Positions 56,731 through 64,000 of a stretch of DNA of 64,000 nucleotides are shown here, piece by piece (position 1 is the first letter of the stretch; each line of letters starts with the position of its first letter). Under the pieces are notes generated by a model. That model did not search any database, had not been told where the DNA came from, and saw nothing but the letters and a program-made list of their open reading frames with translations. The position numbers and the translations under genes were made by a program. Origin of the DNA: Bacillaceae bacterium OF18-1A (GTDB taxonomy: Bacteria; Bacillota; Bacilli; Bacillales; Bacillaceae_G); contig JAQEWB010000005.1 of assembly GCA_027694045.1 (NCBI GenBank), positions 1-64,000 of the forward strand, in the 5' to 3' direction.

Positions 56731-57972
56731 GTATACGCTTTTTGAAATTTGACCATTTGAAATTATTGCACCGTTTTGTGTCACCTTTTTATAAGTAACA
56801 GCTGTAATTTTATCGCCAGTAGTACTAATTACTTTAGAAGAAACTTCAACATTTTTACCAGTTGCTGTACCGAAAATACGTGTAGTAATACTACCACCGT
56901 TTGAGAACGCTTGAATGTAAATATAATTCCCAGTATTGTTTTTAAACTTTAAATCAGGTCCATAATCTGCAACTGCTGCATCTTGCCCAAGTGGTAAGTA
57001 ATGTACAGGCATAGAATGGTTGCTTCGAGAAACAATTCCTAAATCAGCTCTTAAAGCTGCGCTATATAATGTGCTACTTACTTGGCAAACTCCTCCACCA
57101 GCACTTTGTATAACTTTCCCTTGTAAATATACTGCGGCAGATTTATAACCATGTGCAGCATCTGTTACGCCAACACGGCCGTTAAAACTAAATGTTTCAT
57201 CAGGTGCTACGATAGCCCCGCTTAGAGTAGTTGCTGACTTATTCACGTTAAAAGATTGGTTTCCGTTACGACCAGCCATTGGAGTAGAATATTCAGCTAT
57301 AACTTCTTTAATCCCCATTTTTTGTATATCTTCTGTAGAACGTTCTGGTTTTATGAGTGTAACAGGTAATGCAATATCTGATTTCCCTGTAGCAATAGCT
57401 TCGTTTGTTAAATTAGCTAGCTTTCCTTTGTCAATTTTTTCTCCATTTTGACTTTGACTAATGTTTACGGTAGAACCTTCGACATTTAATTCTGCATTAA
57501 CAGGGTTTTTTAATGTTTCATTATATTTGTCTTTTATAAAGGCATCGTACGTTGTGGTATTTAATTGAGGTGTTAATTTGTAGTCGTGTTGTATTTCACC
57601 GTCTTCGGCTTGTTTGCGCATTTGGTAACGGTTTATTATGTTGCCTTCTTGTTCTTTAAAGATTTTATCGACAATATCTTTCTCTTTGTAATCGATCCCT
57701 AAATCCTTCCATGTATAGGTTTGTTTATTATCTTGGAATATGTAGGTAAGGGATTTTTGATCTAATTCAGTCATTTTTTGATTAATGATAGTTTGAATCT
57801 CTGCTTTATTTTTTCCATCAAGAGAAATACCTTCAAACGTAGTGTTTGGTAGTGCAGTGGTATCCAATTGATTATTTAATTTGGATACATATTGATATCC
57901 ACCAATACCTCCCACACAAAGTAATATGCCACCAGCAATTGTTGAACCGATCAGTATTTTACTTAGCTTCAT
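56719..57972 (-). CDS. VanW-family protein (YoaR-like), 417 aa
   Basis: One N-terminal membrane segment (about 8-28), a peptidoglycan-binding PG_4 region (about 30-200), and the VanW domain (about 220-380) with SGAIVAPDETFSFNGRVG, GGGVCQVSSTLYSAAL and RSNHSMPVHYLPLGQDAAV. Faces the wall; function unknown, named for the vanW gene of vancomycin-resistance clusters though resistance is not implied. GGGGGG lies before the ATG. Confidence 0.9.
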   Translation of the reverse strand: MKLSKILIGSTIAGGILLCVGGIGGYQYVSKLNNQLDTTALPNTTFEGISLDGKNKAEIQTIINQKMTELDQKSLTYIFQDNKQTYTWKDLGIDYKEKDIVDKIFKEQEGNIINRYQMRKQAEDGEIQHDYKLTPQLNTTTYDAFIKDKYNETLKNPVNAELNVEGSTVNISQSQNGEKIDKGKLANLTNEAIATGKSDIALPVTLIKPERSTEDIQKMGIKEVIAEYSTPMAGRNGNQSFNVNKSATTLSGAIVAPDETFSFNGRVGVTDAAHGYKSAAVYLQGKVIQSAGGGVCQVSSTLYSAALRADLGIVSRSNHSMPVHYLPLGQDAAVADYGPDLKFKNNTGNYIYIQAFSNGGSITTRIFGTATGKNVEVSSKVISTTGDKITAVTYKKVTQNGAIISNGQISKSVYKKA

Positions 57973-58165
57973 TTATTTCCCCCCAGAAATTTTTGTATAA
58001 ATATATGTATTACATTTTTTGTATAAAAATGATGAAAATAACATTATGTACGTACTAGTATACTATTATTTTCACTACGTGTGTAATGTTTTTATAAAAA
58101 ATGTTACACTGTTGTAATAATTGTCTCTTTTTGTCACAATGTGCATGCGAAATATGTTGAAAATT

Positions 58166-58210
58166 ATAATAAAAAGGCTGTCTAGAAAAATCTAGCAGCC
58201 TTTTTATTAT
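58166..58210 (-). terminator. terminator after the LCP gene
   Basis: Stem ATAATAAAAAGGCTG with CTAGA/TCTAG inside; shared T-rich flanks, overlaps the gene end. Confidence 0.88.
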
Positions 58211-59223
58211 AATTTTTTATGCTCATTTTTATTCGTAACACCGAGATGTTCTTGAAGTGTTGTTGATATATCGTTGACGCTTTTTTCATTTGGAAGGTAA
58301 TAATAAATACCACCTATATATTTATCAGTACCTTCTACTTGCATTTTGTCTATTTTTAAATCTGAATCCATTGAATTTTTTGCGATTGCCATCATATCAT
58401 CGAAAGTTAAATTGGTTTTTAAGTCTTTATCGACAGCATCTAATAGGTCACCGATTTTATTAATGGAGTTAAGAGATAATGCTTTTTCAGCGATAGCTTC
58501 TAAAACAAGTTGTTGTCGTTGACCGCGCATATAATCACTATCGATATGACGAGTTCTAGCTAGTGCAAGGGCTTCTTCTCCATTTAAATGTTGACGTCCT
58601 TTTTTAAGATGAATTGCATCTGCTTCGTCTTTACTATTTTGTTCTGTGAATTCAACTGGGACGTCGACAGTAATACCACCGAGAGAATCAACAATTTTAA
58701 TAAAGGATTTGAAGTTGAATTTCACATAGTAGTCAACTGGAACATCTAAAAAAGTTTCTACCGTATCGATAGTGCTGTCTACACCACCAAATACGTGTGC
58801 ATGTGTAATTTTATCATATTTATCACGTGATTTAATGTAGACACGTGAGTCACGTGGAATGCTGACAAGTTTAACGGATTTATCATTTTTATTAATCGTT
58901 GCAAGTAATAACGCATCTGTACGAGTCGCTTTTCCATAACCTTTTTCCCTAATATCACTTTCATCAACACCCATAATAAGTACGGAAATATTGTCAGTCA
59001 TAGGTTTAACAGCTTTTTCACGTTTGCTGGATTTATCCCCTCGACCTAGTTCAGAATAGGCATTACTTAAAACTGATTTTGCTTTACTGTATATATGGAA
59101 GGAGTATCCTCCGGCTCCAAGTGCTACAATTAGTAGCGGAATAAGAAGGAACCAAAGTAGACGTTTTTTCTTGGAGCGTCCTTTTTTGGCTCGCGTATTG
59201 TTGTTCGTGTCGGATTTCATCAT
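58207..59223 (-). CDS. LytR-CpsA-Psr (LCP) family ligase, 338 aa
   Basis: Attaches anionic polymers to peptidoglycan. A basic head (KKGRSKKKRLLW), one membrane segment (about 21-42), then the LCP domain: TRTDALLLATINK, VSIPRDSRVYI (phosphate-binding Arg), KFNFKSFIKIVDSLGGI, and RTRHIDSDYMRGQRQQ. AAAGGAG lies five bases before the ATG at 59223 (another ATG follows directly); the open frame extends 31 codons further without a site. Polymer substrate unknown. Confidence 0.9.
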   Translation of the reverse strand: MMKSDTNNNTRAKKGRSKKKRLLWFLLIPLLIVALGAGGYSFHIYSKAKSVLSNAYSELGRGDKSSKREKAVKPMTDNISVLIMGVDESDIREKGYGKATRTDALLLATINKNDKSVKLVSIPRDSRVYIKSRDKYDKITHAHVFGGVDSTIDTVETFLDVPVDYYVKFNFKSFIKIVDSLGGITVDVPVEFTEQNSKDEADAIHLKKGRQHLNGEEALALARTRHIDSDYMRGQRQQLVLEAIAEKALSLNSINKIGDLLDAVDKDLKTNLTFDDMMAIAKNSMDSDLKIDKMQVEGTDKYIGGIYYYLPNEKSVNDISTTLQEHLGVTNKNEHKKL

Positions 59224-59556
59224 TTTTTCTCCTTTAAAACTATCAAAGTATATACATTCAGAAGTATATTTAAACACATAAAAAATATTGTACGCTAAAT
59301 AAAAGCGATTGTACATGTATAAAAAATAGATGTCTTGATTATTTATCCCGTATTAACGGGCAGTAAAACTCCCACCTCAAAGTCCAGTGAATACAATGAA
59401 GTTAGGTGGAGATAACTGCCCGTAAATACCCGATTGGTGAAGGCTAATAATCAGAGTGGAGCTAGCCCCACTCTGATTAAAGTTTCACTTTATAAGACAC
59501 CTATTCGTTATTGTATACAAAAGATAGGAATAAGAAAATGATAAAATTTTACATAA
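59224..59556. other. LCP-nupC gap
   Basis: Nearly half is the long bcr1 copy at 59342-59493. The rest is AT-rich and holds the LCP promoter region, with no clear box seen. Confidence 0.5.
59342..59493 (+). repeat. bcr1-type repeat, copy 5 (near full length)
   Basis: TTTATCCCGTATTAACGGGC to AGTTTCACTTTAT, 152 bases, closest to the described 155-base bcr1. Contains CGGGCAG/CTGCCCG and GAGTGGAGCTAGCCCCACTC pairings. TTTAT stands at both ends. Confidence 0.9.
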
Positions 59557-60735
59557 TTACAACATAATACTTACGATAATTGCAGATAAAATGCTAACAA
59601 GAGTAGCCCCATATAGTAATTTAAGCCCGAACCGGGCAACGACGTTTCCTTGTTCTTCGTTTAATCCTTTTACTGCACCAGAAATAATTCCAATGGAGGA
59701 AAAGTTGGCGAAAGAAACGAGGAAAACAGAAATAATACCAACTGTACGAGGGGAAAGGCTATTGGAAATTTTGCTAAGATCCATCATTGCTACAAACTCA
59801 TTTGTTACAAGCTTCGTTGCCATAATGCTACCAGCTGTAACGATTTCAGAACTCGGTACACCAATAAGGAATGCAATAGGAGCAAATACGTATCCGATTA
59901 ACTGTTGAAAAGTAATACCGAATATAATGAGGAATAGGTCATTGATGCAACTCATTAATGCGACGAATCCAATGAGCATAGCGCCGACGACAATGGCTAC
60001 ACGAAAGCCATCAAGAATGTATTCGCCAAGCATTTCAAAGAAACTTTGTTTTTCACCTTTTATTTCCAAAATATCTTCGTCATCTTTCACGTCGTAAGGG
60101 TTAATGATGAGTACGATAATAAAGCCACTAAATAAATTGAGAAAGAGTGCGGTTACTACATATTTAGGTTCAATCATCGTCATATAGGCACCTACGATAG
60201 ACATAGATACGGTGGACATAGCAGAGGCGCAAAGAGTATAAAGACGATGTTTTGGAATTTGAGCTAATTGTTTTTTTACTGTAATAAACACTTCTGATTG
60301 GCCGACAATGGCAGATGCGATAGCGTTGTAAGACTCTAATTTACCAAGGCCATTTATTTTACTGAGGAAGTAACCGATCCAATGAATAAAAAATGGTAGT
60401 ATTTTGAAATGTTGCAATACCCCAATTAAAACAGAGATAAAGACGATTGGTAATAATACAGTAAGGAAAAATGGCATTTCACCTTTATTTGCAAGGCCAC
60501 CAAATACGAAGTTTATACCATCGGCAGCATACTCAAGTAGCTTTGTAAACAGGCTGGAAATGATTCTGATAAGTATGAGACCAATTTCTGTATTTAATAA
60601 TAAATAGGTTAAAATTAACTGTATAAGAAGCATAATGAAAATTGGTTTAAATTTAATATGCTTCTTATTATTACTAGCAATATAAGCAAGGAAGAAAACG
60701 ACGATAAGTCCAATGAAAAAAGTGATAAATTTCAT
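59557..60735 (-). CDS. nupC: NupC-family concentrative nucleoside transporter, 392 aa
   Basis: Proton-coupled uptake of nucleosides. About ten membrane segments. Motifs [22 protein letters not shown] (cut here to [19 protein letters not shown]) and [20 protein letters not shown] are CNT signatures. AGGGGG precedes the ATG. No obvious terminator follows; bcr1 copy 5 lies there. Confidence 0.92.
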   Translation of the reverse strand: MKFITFFIGLIVVFFLAYIASNNKKHIKFKPIFIMLLIQLILTYLLLNTEIGLILIRIISSLFTKLLEYAADGINFVFGGLANKGEMPFFLTVLLPIVFISVLIGVLQHFKILPFFIHWIGYFLSKINGLGKLESYNAIASAIVGQSEVFITVKKQLAQIPKHRLYTLCASAMSTVSMSIVGAYMTMIEPKYVVTALFLNLFSGFIIVLIINPYDVKDDEDILEIKGEKQSFFEMLGEYILDGFRVAIVVGAMLIGFVALMSCINDLFLIIFGITFQQLIGYVFAPIAFLIGVPSSEIVTAGSIMATKLVTNEFVAMMDLSKISNSLSPRTVGIISVFLVSFANFSSIGIISGAVKGLNEEQGNVVARFGLKLLYGATLVSILSAIIVSIML

Positions 60736-60826
60736 AGTAAACCCCCTAAAAGAGATATTCTGCTATATATGTTTTTCATTTCAAGGGAGAATATGCATCT
60801 TTGGTAAAGAAAGGAATAGAGAGAGC

Positions 60827-61213
60827 ATGAATATATGTAGAGTGCATCACGTTGCCATTATTTGTTCGAATTATGAAGTATCAAAAAATTTTTATACTAG
60901 AATATTAGGTTTTAAAATGATAAATGAAGTATACAGAGCGGAGCGAGATTCTTATAAATTAGACTTACGAGTAGGGACGGAGTATCAAATTGAATTGTTT
61001 TCATTTCCAAGCCCACCTACGCGTCCAAGTTTTCCTGAAGCAGCTGGACTTAGACACTTAGCATTTGCTGTTACAGATATAGAAGAAGCGGTGCAACATT
61101 TAAACGAATGTGGTATTGAGACAGAATCGATACGTATGGATGAAATAACAGGAAGAAAATTTGTCTTTTTCCAAGATCCTGATGGTTTACCTTTAGAATT
61201 GTATGAGGTGTGA
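60827..61213 (+). CDS. VOC-family protein (YaeR/glyoxalase-like), 128 aa
   Basis: Two VOC half-domains: VHHVAIICSNYEVSKNFYTR with a metal His, and LRHLAFAVTDIEEAVQHL, ending in FFQDPDGLPLELYE with the metal Glu. Enzyme activity not known; YaeR-like proteins share this length. The ATG at 60827 follows AAAGGA and GAGAGAG; the frame runs upstream over the nupC start without a site. Confidence 0.85.
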   Translation: MNICRVHHVAIICSNYEVSKNFYTRILGFKMINEVYRAERDSYKLDLRVGTEYQIELFSFPSPPTRPSFPEAAGLRHLAFAVTDIEEAVQHLNECGIETESIRMDEITGRKFVFFQDPDGLPLELYEV

Positions 61214-61280
61214 AAATTGGTGAATTTTATATAGGGTTGCTTTCAAGTAAATGAAGAAACTAAAGTGAAACTTCTTTTTT

Positions 61281-61324
61281 AAAGGAGGTGTAACTTTAGC
61301 TAAGAAAGCTAAAGGCTAGATGTG
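61281..61324 (+). promoter_or_regulatory. Shine-Dalgarno and hairpin before the GTG of the CNNM gene
   Basis: AAAGGAGGTG (61281-61290) lies 32 bases before the GTG at 61322. Between them CTTTAGCT/AGCTAAAG (61294-61314) forms an 8-bp hairpin that would shorten the distance. Seen directly; that ribosomes use it is inference. Confidence 0.45.
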
Positions 61325-62620
61325 GATATTTTTAAATTATTGATGGTAGCTATTCTTATTGCGTTAACAGCCTTTTTCGTGGCTGTTGAGTTTGCAATTA
61401 TTAAGGTGCGTAGCAGTCGTATTGATCAGCTCGTTAGTGAAGAAAGGCGAGGTGCATTGGCTGCCAAAAAAGTAACTTCAAATTTAGATGAGTATTTATC
61501 AGCATGTCAGTTAGGTATTACAATTACTGCTTTAGGACTCGGGTGGTTAGGAGAGCCGACTATAAAGCATTTACTTGAGCCGTTGTTTTTAAAAATACAA
61601 TTATCTCCTGCTATTTCCAGTACAGTTTCATTTATTATTGCCTTTGCAGTAATTACGTTTTTACATGTCGTCATTGGGGAACTTGCGCCAAAGACATTTG
61701 CTATACAAAAAGCAGAGCAAGTGAGCTTATTATTATCGAAGCCACTTATTTACTTTTACCGAGTTATGTATCCGTTTATTTGGGCTTTAAATGGTTCAGC
61801 AAGGATTGTAACAGGTTTATTTGGCTTACCTCCAGCTTCTGAGCATGAAGTGGCTCATTCAGAAGAAGAATTAAGACTAATCTTATCTGAGAGTTATGAG
61901 AGTGGAGAGATTAACCAAAGGGAATTTAAATACGTTAATAATATTTTTGAGTTCGATAATAGGGTAGCTAAAGAAATTATGGTACCTCGTACGGAAGTTG
62001 TAGGTTTATATGAGGATGAACCATTTGAAACACATATTAAAGTAATTGCACAAGAAAAATATACGAGATACCCAGTATTCGGTGAGGATAAAGATGAAAT
62101 TATAGGAATGGTTAATGTAAAGGACTTATTTATCCGTTACATGGATGGTAATCGGGATGAAGAATGCTCGATTACACCATATACAAGACCTGTTATTGAA
62201 GTTTTAGAAAATATACCAATTCATGATTTACTATTACAAATGCAAAGAAAACATATTCCATTAGCTGTCTTATATGATGAATATGGTGGGACAGCGGGGA
62301 TTGTTACGTTAGAAGATATTTTGGAAGAAATTGTTGGAGAGATTCGAGATGAATATGATGAAGATGAACATCCACCTATAGAACATATAAGTGAAGGATA
62401 TAAAATCGTTGAAGGAAAAGTGCTTATTAGTGAAATCAATGATTTATTTGGTATCCATTTGGTTGCTGCTGATGTGGATACAATTGGTGGATGGATTATG
62501 GTACAAAAACAAACCGTTGCTGAGGGAGACATTATTGAACAAAATGGCTTTTATTTCAAAGTTCTTGAAAAGGATATGCATCAAATTAAACGAGTGGAAA
62601 TAAAGAAAGTAGAAGAATAA
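61322..62620 (+). CDS. CNNM/CBS-domain membrane protein (CorC/HlyC family), 432 aa
   Basis: Likely metal ion (magnesium) efflux or control, as B. subtilis MpfA-type proteins. DUF21/CNNM domain with three to four membrane segments (residues 1-180), two CBS domains (about 210-335: VPRTEVVGLYEDEPF, YPVFGEDKDEIIGMV, IPLAVLYDEYGGTAGIVTLE) and a CorC_HlyC C-terminal domain (to 430). GTG start at 61322 with an unusual ribosome-binding arrangement. The DUF21 start (MDIFKLLMVAILIALTAFF) fits the family. Confidence 0.9.
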   Translation: MDIFKLLMVAILIALTAFFVAVEFAIIKVRSSRIDQLVSEERRGALAAKKVTSNLDEYLSACQLGITITALGLGWLGEPTIKHLLEPLFLKIQLSPAISSTVSFIIAFAVITFLHVVIGELAPKTFAIQKAEQVSLLLSKPLIYFYRVMYPFIWALNGSARIVTGLFGLPPASEHEVAHSEEELRLILSESYESGEINQREFKYVNNIFEFDNRVAKEIMVPRTEVVGLYEDEPFETHIKVIAQEKYTRYPVFGEDKDEIIGMVNVKDLFIRYMDGNRDEECSITPYTRPVIEVLENIPIHDLLLQMQRKHIPLAVLYDEYGGTAGIVTLEDILEEIVGEIRDEYDEDEHPPIEHISEGYKIVEGKVLISEINDLFGIHLVAADVDTIGGWIMVQKQTVAEGDIIEQNGFYFKVLEKDMHQIKRVEIKKVEE

Positions 62621-62634
62621 TTTTCTATAAACTT

Positions 62635-62697
62635 CTTATCCGCTATTAGTGGGAGTAGGGCTGTCGGTAACTCCCACTAATTAAAGCTTCACTTTAT
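62635..62697 (+). repeat. bcr1-type repeat, copy 6 (short)
   Basis: CTTATCCGC to AAGCTTCACTTTAT, 63 bases; the first base of the left TTTAT has changed. An inner hairpin ATTAGTGGGAG/CTCCCACTAAT remains. Confidence 0.75.
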
Positions 62698-62722
62698 TAA
62701 AAGGGATATATAGAAAAATAAA

Positions 62723-62736
62723 TGTTTGCGCTTTCA
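62723..62736 (+). promoter_or_regulatory. cre-like site before aspA
   Basis: TGTTTGCGCTTTCA, one mismatch from TGWNANCGNTNNCA, 117 bases before the aspA start. Confidence 0.45.
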
Positions 62737-62852
62737 AAAGAGGTGCTATATAGTGAAAGTGGATACTGAAGAATTCTTTTTCATGATACTCGTAGTTTAT
62801 AGGGCGAATTCTTTAGATAAGGATTTAGAATGAAAAGTATAGGTGATGAAAA

Positions 62853-64000
62853 ATGATAGCAACGAAGGATATACGTATAGAAAAAGATTTTTTAGGTGAA
62901 AAGGAAGTACCAAGTGTAGCTTATTATGGTGTACAAACATTACGTGCTGTAGAAAACTTCCCAATTACAGGATATCGCATTCATCCGTCACTCATTACGG
63001 CAATGGCGATCGTAAAAAAAGCGGCGGCACTTGCAAATATGGATACTGGTTACTTAGCTAATGATATTGGACAAGAAATTGCAGAAGCAGCGCAAGAAAT
63101 TGTTGATGGAAAATTCCACGATCAATTTATCGTGGACCCGATTCAAGGTGGGGCTGGAACTTCTATTAATATGAACACAAATGAAGTAATTGCTAATAGA
63201 GCGTTAGAGCGTATGGGATATGAAAAAGGCGAGTATGCAAAAATTAGCCCAAACACTCATGTGAATATGGCTCAGTCAACAAATGATGCGTTCCCAACAG
63301 GAATTCACATTGCAACTCTTATGATGTTAGAAGAGCTTCTTCTTACAATGGAAGAACTTCATGTCACTTTCCGTGAAAAGGCAAAAGAGTTTGATCATGT
63401 CATTAAAATGGGACGTACACATTTACAAGATGCAGTGCCAATTCGTCTTGGACAAGAATTTGAAGCATATAGCCGTGTACTTGCGCGTGATATAAAAAGA
63501 ATTAAACAGTCTCGCCAACATTTATATGAAGTAAATATGGGGGCGACAGCTGTTGGTACGGGATTAAATGCAAATCCTAAGTATATTGAACAAGTGGTAA
63601 AACATTTACGAACGTTTAGTGGATTCCCACTTGTTGGTGCAGAGCATTTAGTTGATGCAACGCAAAACACAGATGCATACACAGAAGTGTCTGCTGCATT
63701 AAAAGTATGTATGATGAATATGTCTAAAATTGCGAATGATCTTCGTATTATGGCTTCTGGACCACGTGTTGGATTGGCTGAAATTCAACTGCCAGCACGT
63801 CAGCCAGGTTCATCTATTATGCCAGGTAAAGTAAATCCAGTTATGGCAGAAGTAATTAACCAAGTCGCTTTCCAAGTAATCGGAAACGATCATACAATTT
63901 GTCTAGCATCAGAAGCAGGGCAATTAGAGTTAAACGTAATGGAGCCTGTACTTGTATTTAATTTAATTCAATCTATTAGCATTATGAATAACGGATTCCG
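62853..64000 (+). CDS. aspA: aspartate ammonia-lyase (aspartase), cut by window end
   Basis: Splits L-aspartate to fumarate and ammonia. Read from ATG at 62853 (after AGGTGA) for 382 codons; the stop lies outside. The fumarase/aspartase signature GSSIMPGKVNPVMAE is complete (about residue 330), with TNDAFPTGIHIA and GRTHLQDAVP before it. Typical length is about 475, so some 90 residues are missing. It and ald feed carbon from amino acids. Confidence 0.94.
   Translation, partial: MIATKDIRIEKDFLGEKEVPSVAYYGVQTLRAVENFPITGYRIHPSLITAMAIVKKAAALANMDTGYLANDIGQEIAEAAQEIVDGKFHDQFIVDPIQGGAGTSINMNTNEVIANRALERMGYEKGEYAKISPNTHVNMAQSTNDAFPTGIHIATLMMLEELLLTMEELHVTFREKAKEFDHVIKMGRTHLQDAVPIRLGQEFEAYSRVLARDIKRIKQSRQHLYEVNMGATAVGTGLNANPKYIEQVVKHLRTFSGFPLVGAEHLVDATQNTDAYTEVSAALKVCMMNMSKIANDLRIMASGPRVGLAEIQLPARQPGSSIMPGKVNPVMAEVINQVAFQVIGNDHTICLASEAGQLELNVMEPVLVFNLIQSISIMNNGF

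Overview
The window is chromosomal DNA of a Bacillus cereus group bacterium. It is AT-rich, ribosome-binding sites are strong AGGAGG types, and GTG and TTG starts are common. Species-level clues are the nprR-nprX-nprA quorum-sensing protease locus, gene orders shared with Bacillus subtilis (queG-amidase-trmL, prkA-yhbH, fdh-DUF1641) and at least six dispersed repeats that begin and end in TTTAT, as described for the group-specific bcr1 element. The exact species cannot be fixed by eye. I see no prophage, insertion sequence, CRISPR array or rRNA gene.

Layout. 1-600: end of a tRNA cluster (Trp, His, Gln, Gly, Cys, Leu) closed by a terminator. 700-4,800: small housekeeping genes (YebC family, NUDIX hydrolase, GT51 transglycosylase, DsbA-like lipid-side oxidoreductase). 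4,800-7,750: a lone tRNA-Gly and a tRNA-modification block (queG, a secreted-type amidase, trmL). 7,800-10,050: a PAS-GGDEF-EAL protein and a 31-residue peptide gene. 10,300-13,850: the sporulation pair prkA and yhbH. 14,000-18,550: NfeD-like protein plus flotillin behind tandem terminator hairpins, then a chemoreceptor. 18,780-22,430: citrate-type sensor kinase and regulator beside a CitM-type transporter that is broken by a one-base frameshift. 22,700-31,930: a set of surface and lipoprotein genes (NosL, ankyrin lipoprotein), a two-component system followed by a secreted protein of seven 28-residue repeats and a C39-like peptidase, a lipoprotein, and a divergent EamA transporter and MocR regulator. 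31,975-36,300: two paralogous acetyltransferases flanking a second two-component system and two tiny membrane-peptide genes. 36,500-41,150: formate dehydrogenase (fdhD, catalytic subunit, DUF1641). 41,300-46,900: glycerophosphodiesterase, alanine dehydrogenase, amino acid permease, methyltransferase. 47,050-49,950: cadCA metal efflux. 49,950-54,900: pncB and the nprR-nprX-nprA locus. 55,500-64,000: VTT membrane protein, a lipoprotein with an RNase A-like toxin domain and its probable immunity gene, VanW protein, LCP ligase, nucleoside transporter, VOC protein, CNNM/CBS protein and the start of aspartase.

Themes. Carbon control: CcpA cre-like sites lie before citM, ald and aspA. Cell envelope: transglycosylase, amidase, LCP, VanW, flotillin and several lipoproteins. 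Signalling: three two-component systems, a probable c-di-GMP phosphodiesterase, a chemoreceptor and NprR/NprX.

The strongest unusual signal is the lipoprotein at 55910-56428. Its residues match the four active-site positions of the RNase A-like CDI toxin class, and a 90-residue gene in the immunity position follows 12 bases later. Other points of note are the frameshifted citM, the 28-residue repeat protein with its peptidase, the tandem-terminator leader of the flotillin operon, a Shine-Dalgarno separated from its start by a hairpin (61281-61324), and bcr1 copies inside an operon and at the 3' end of a gene.
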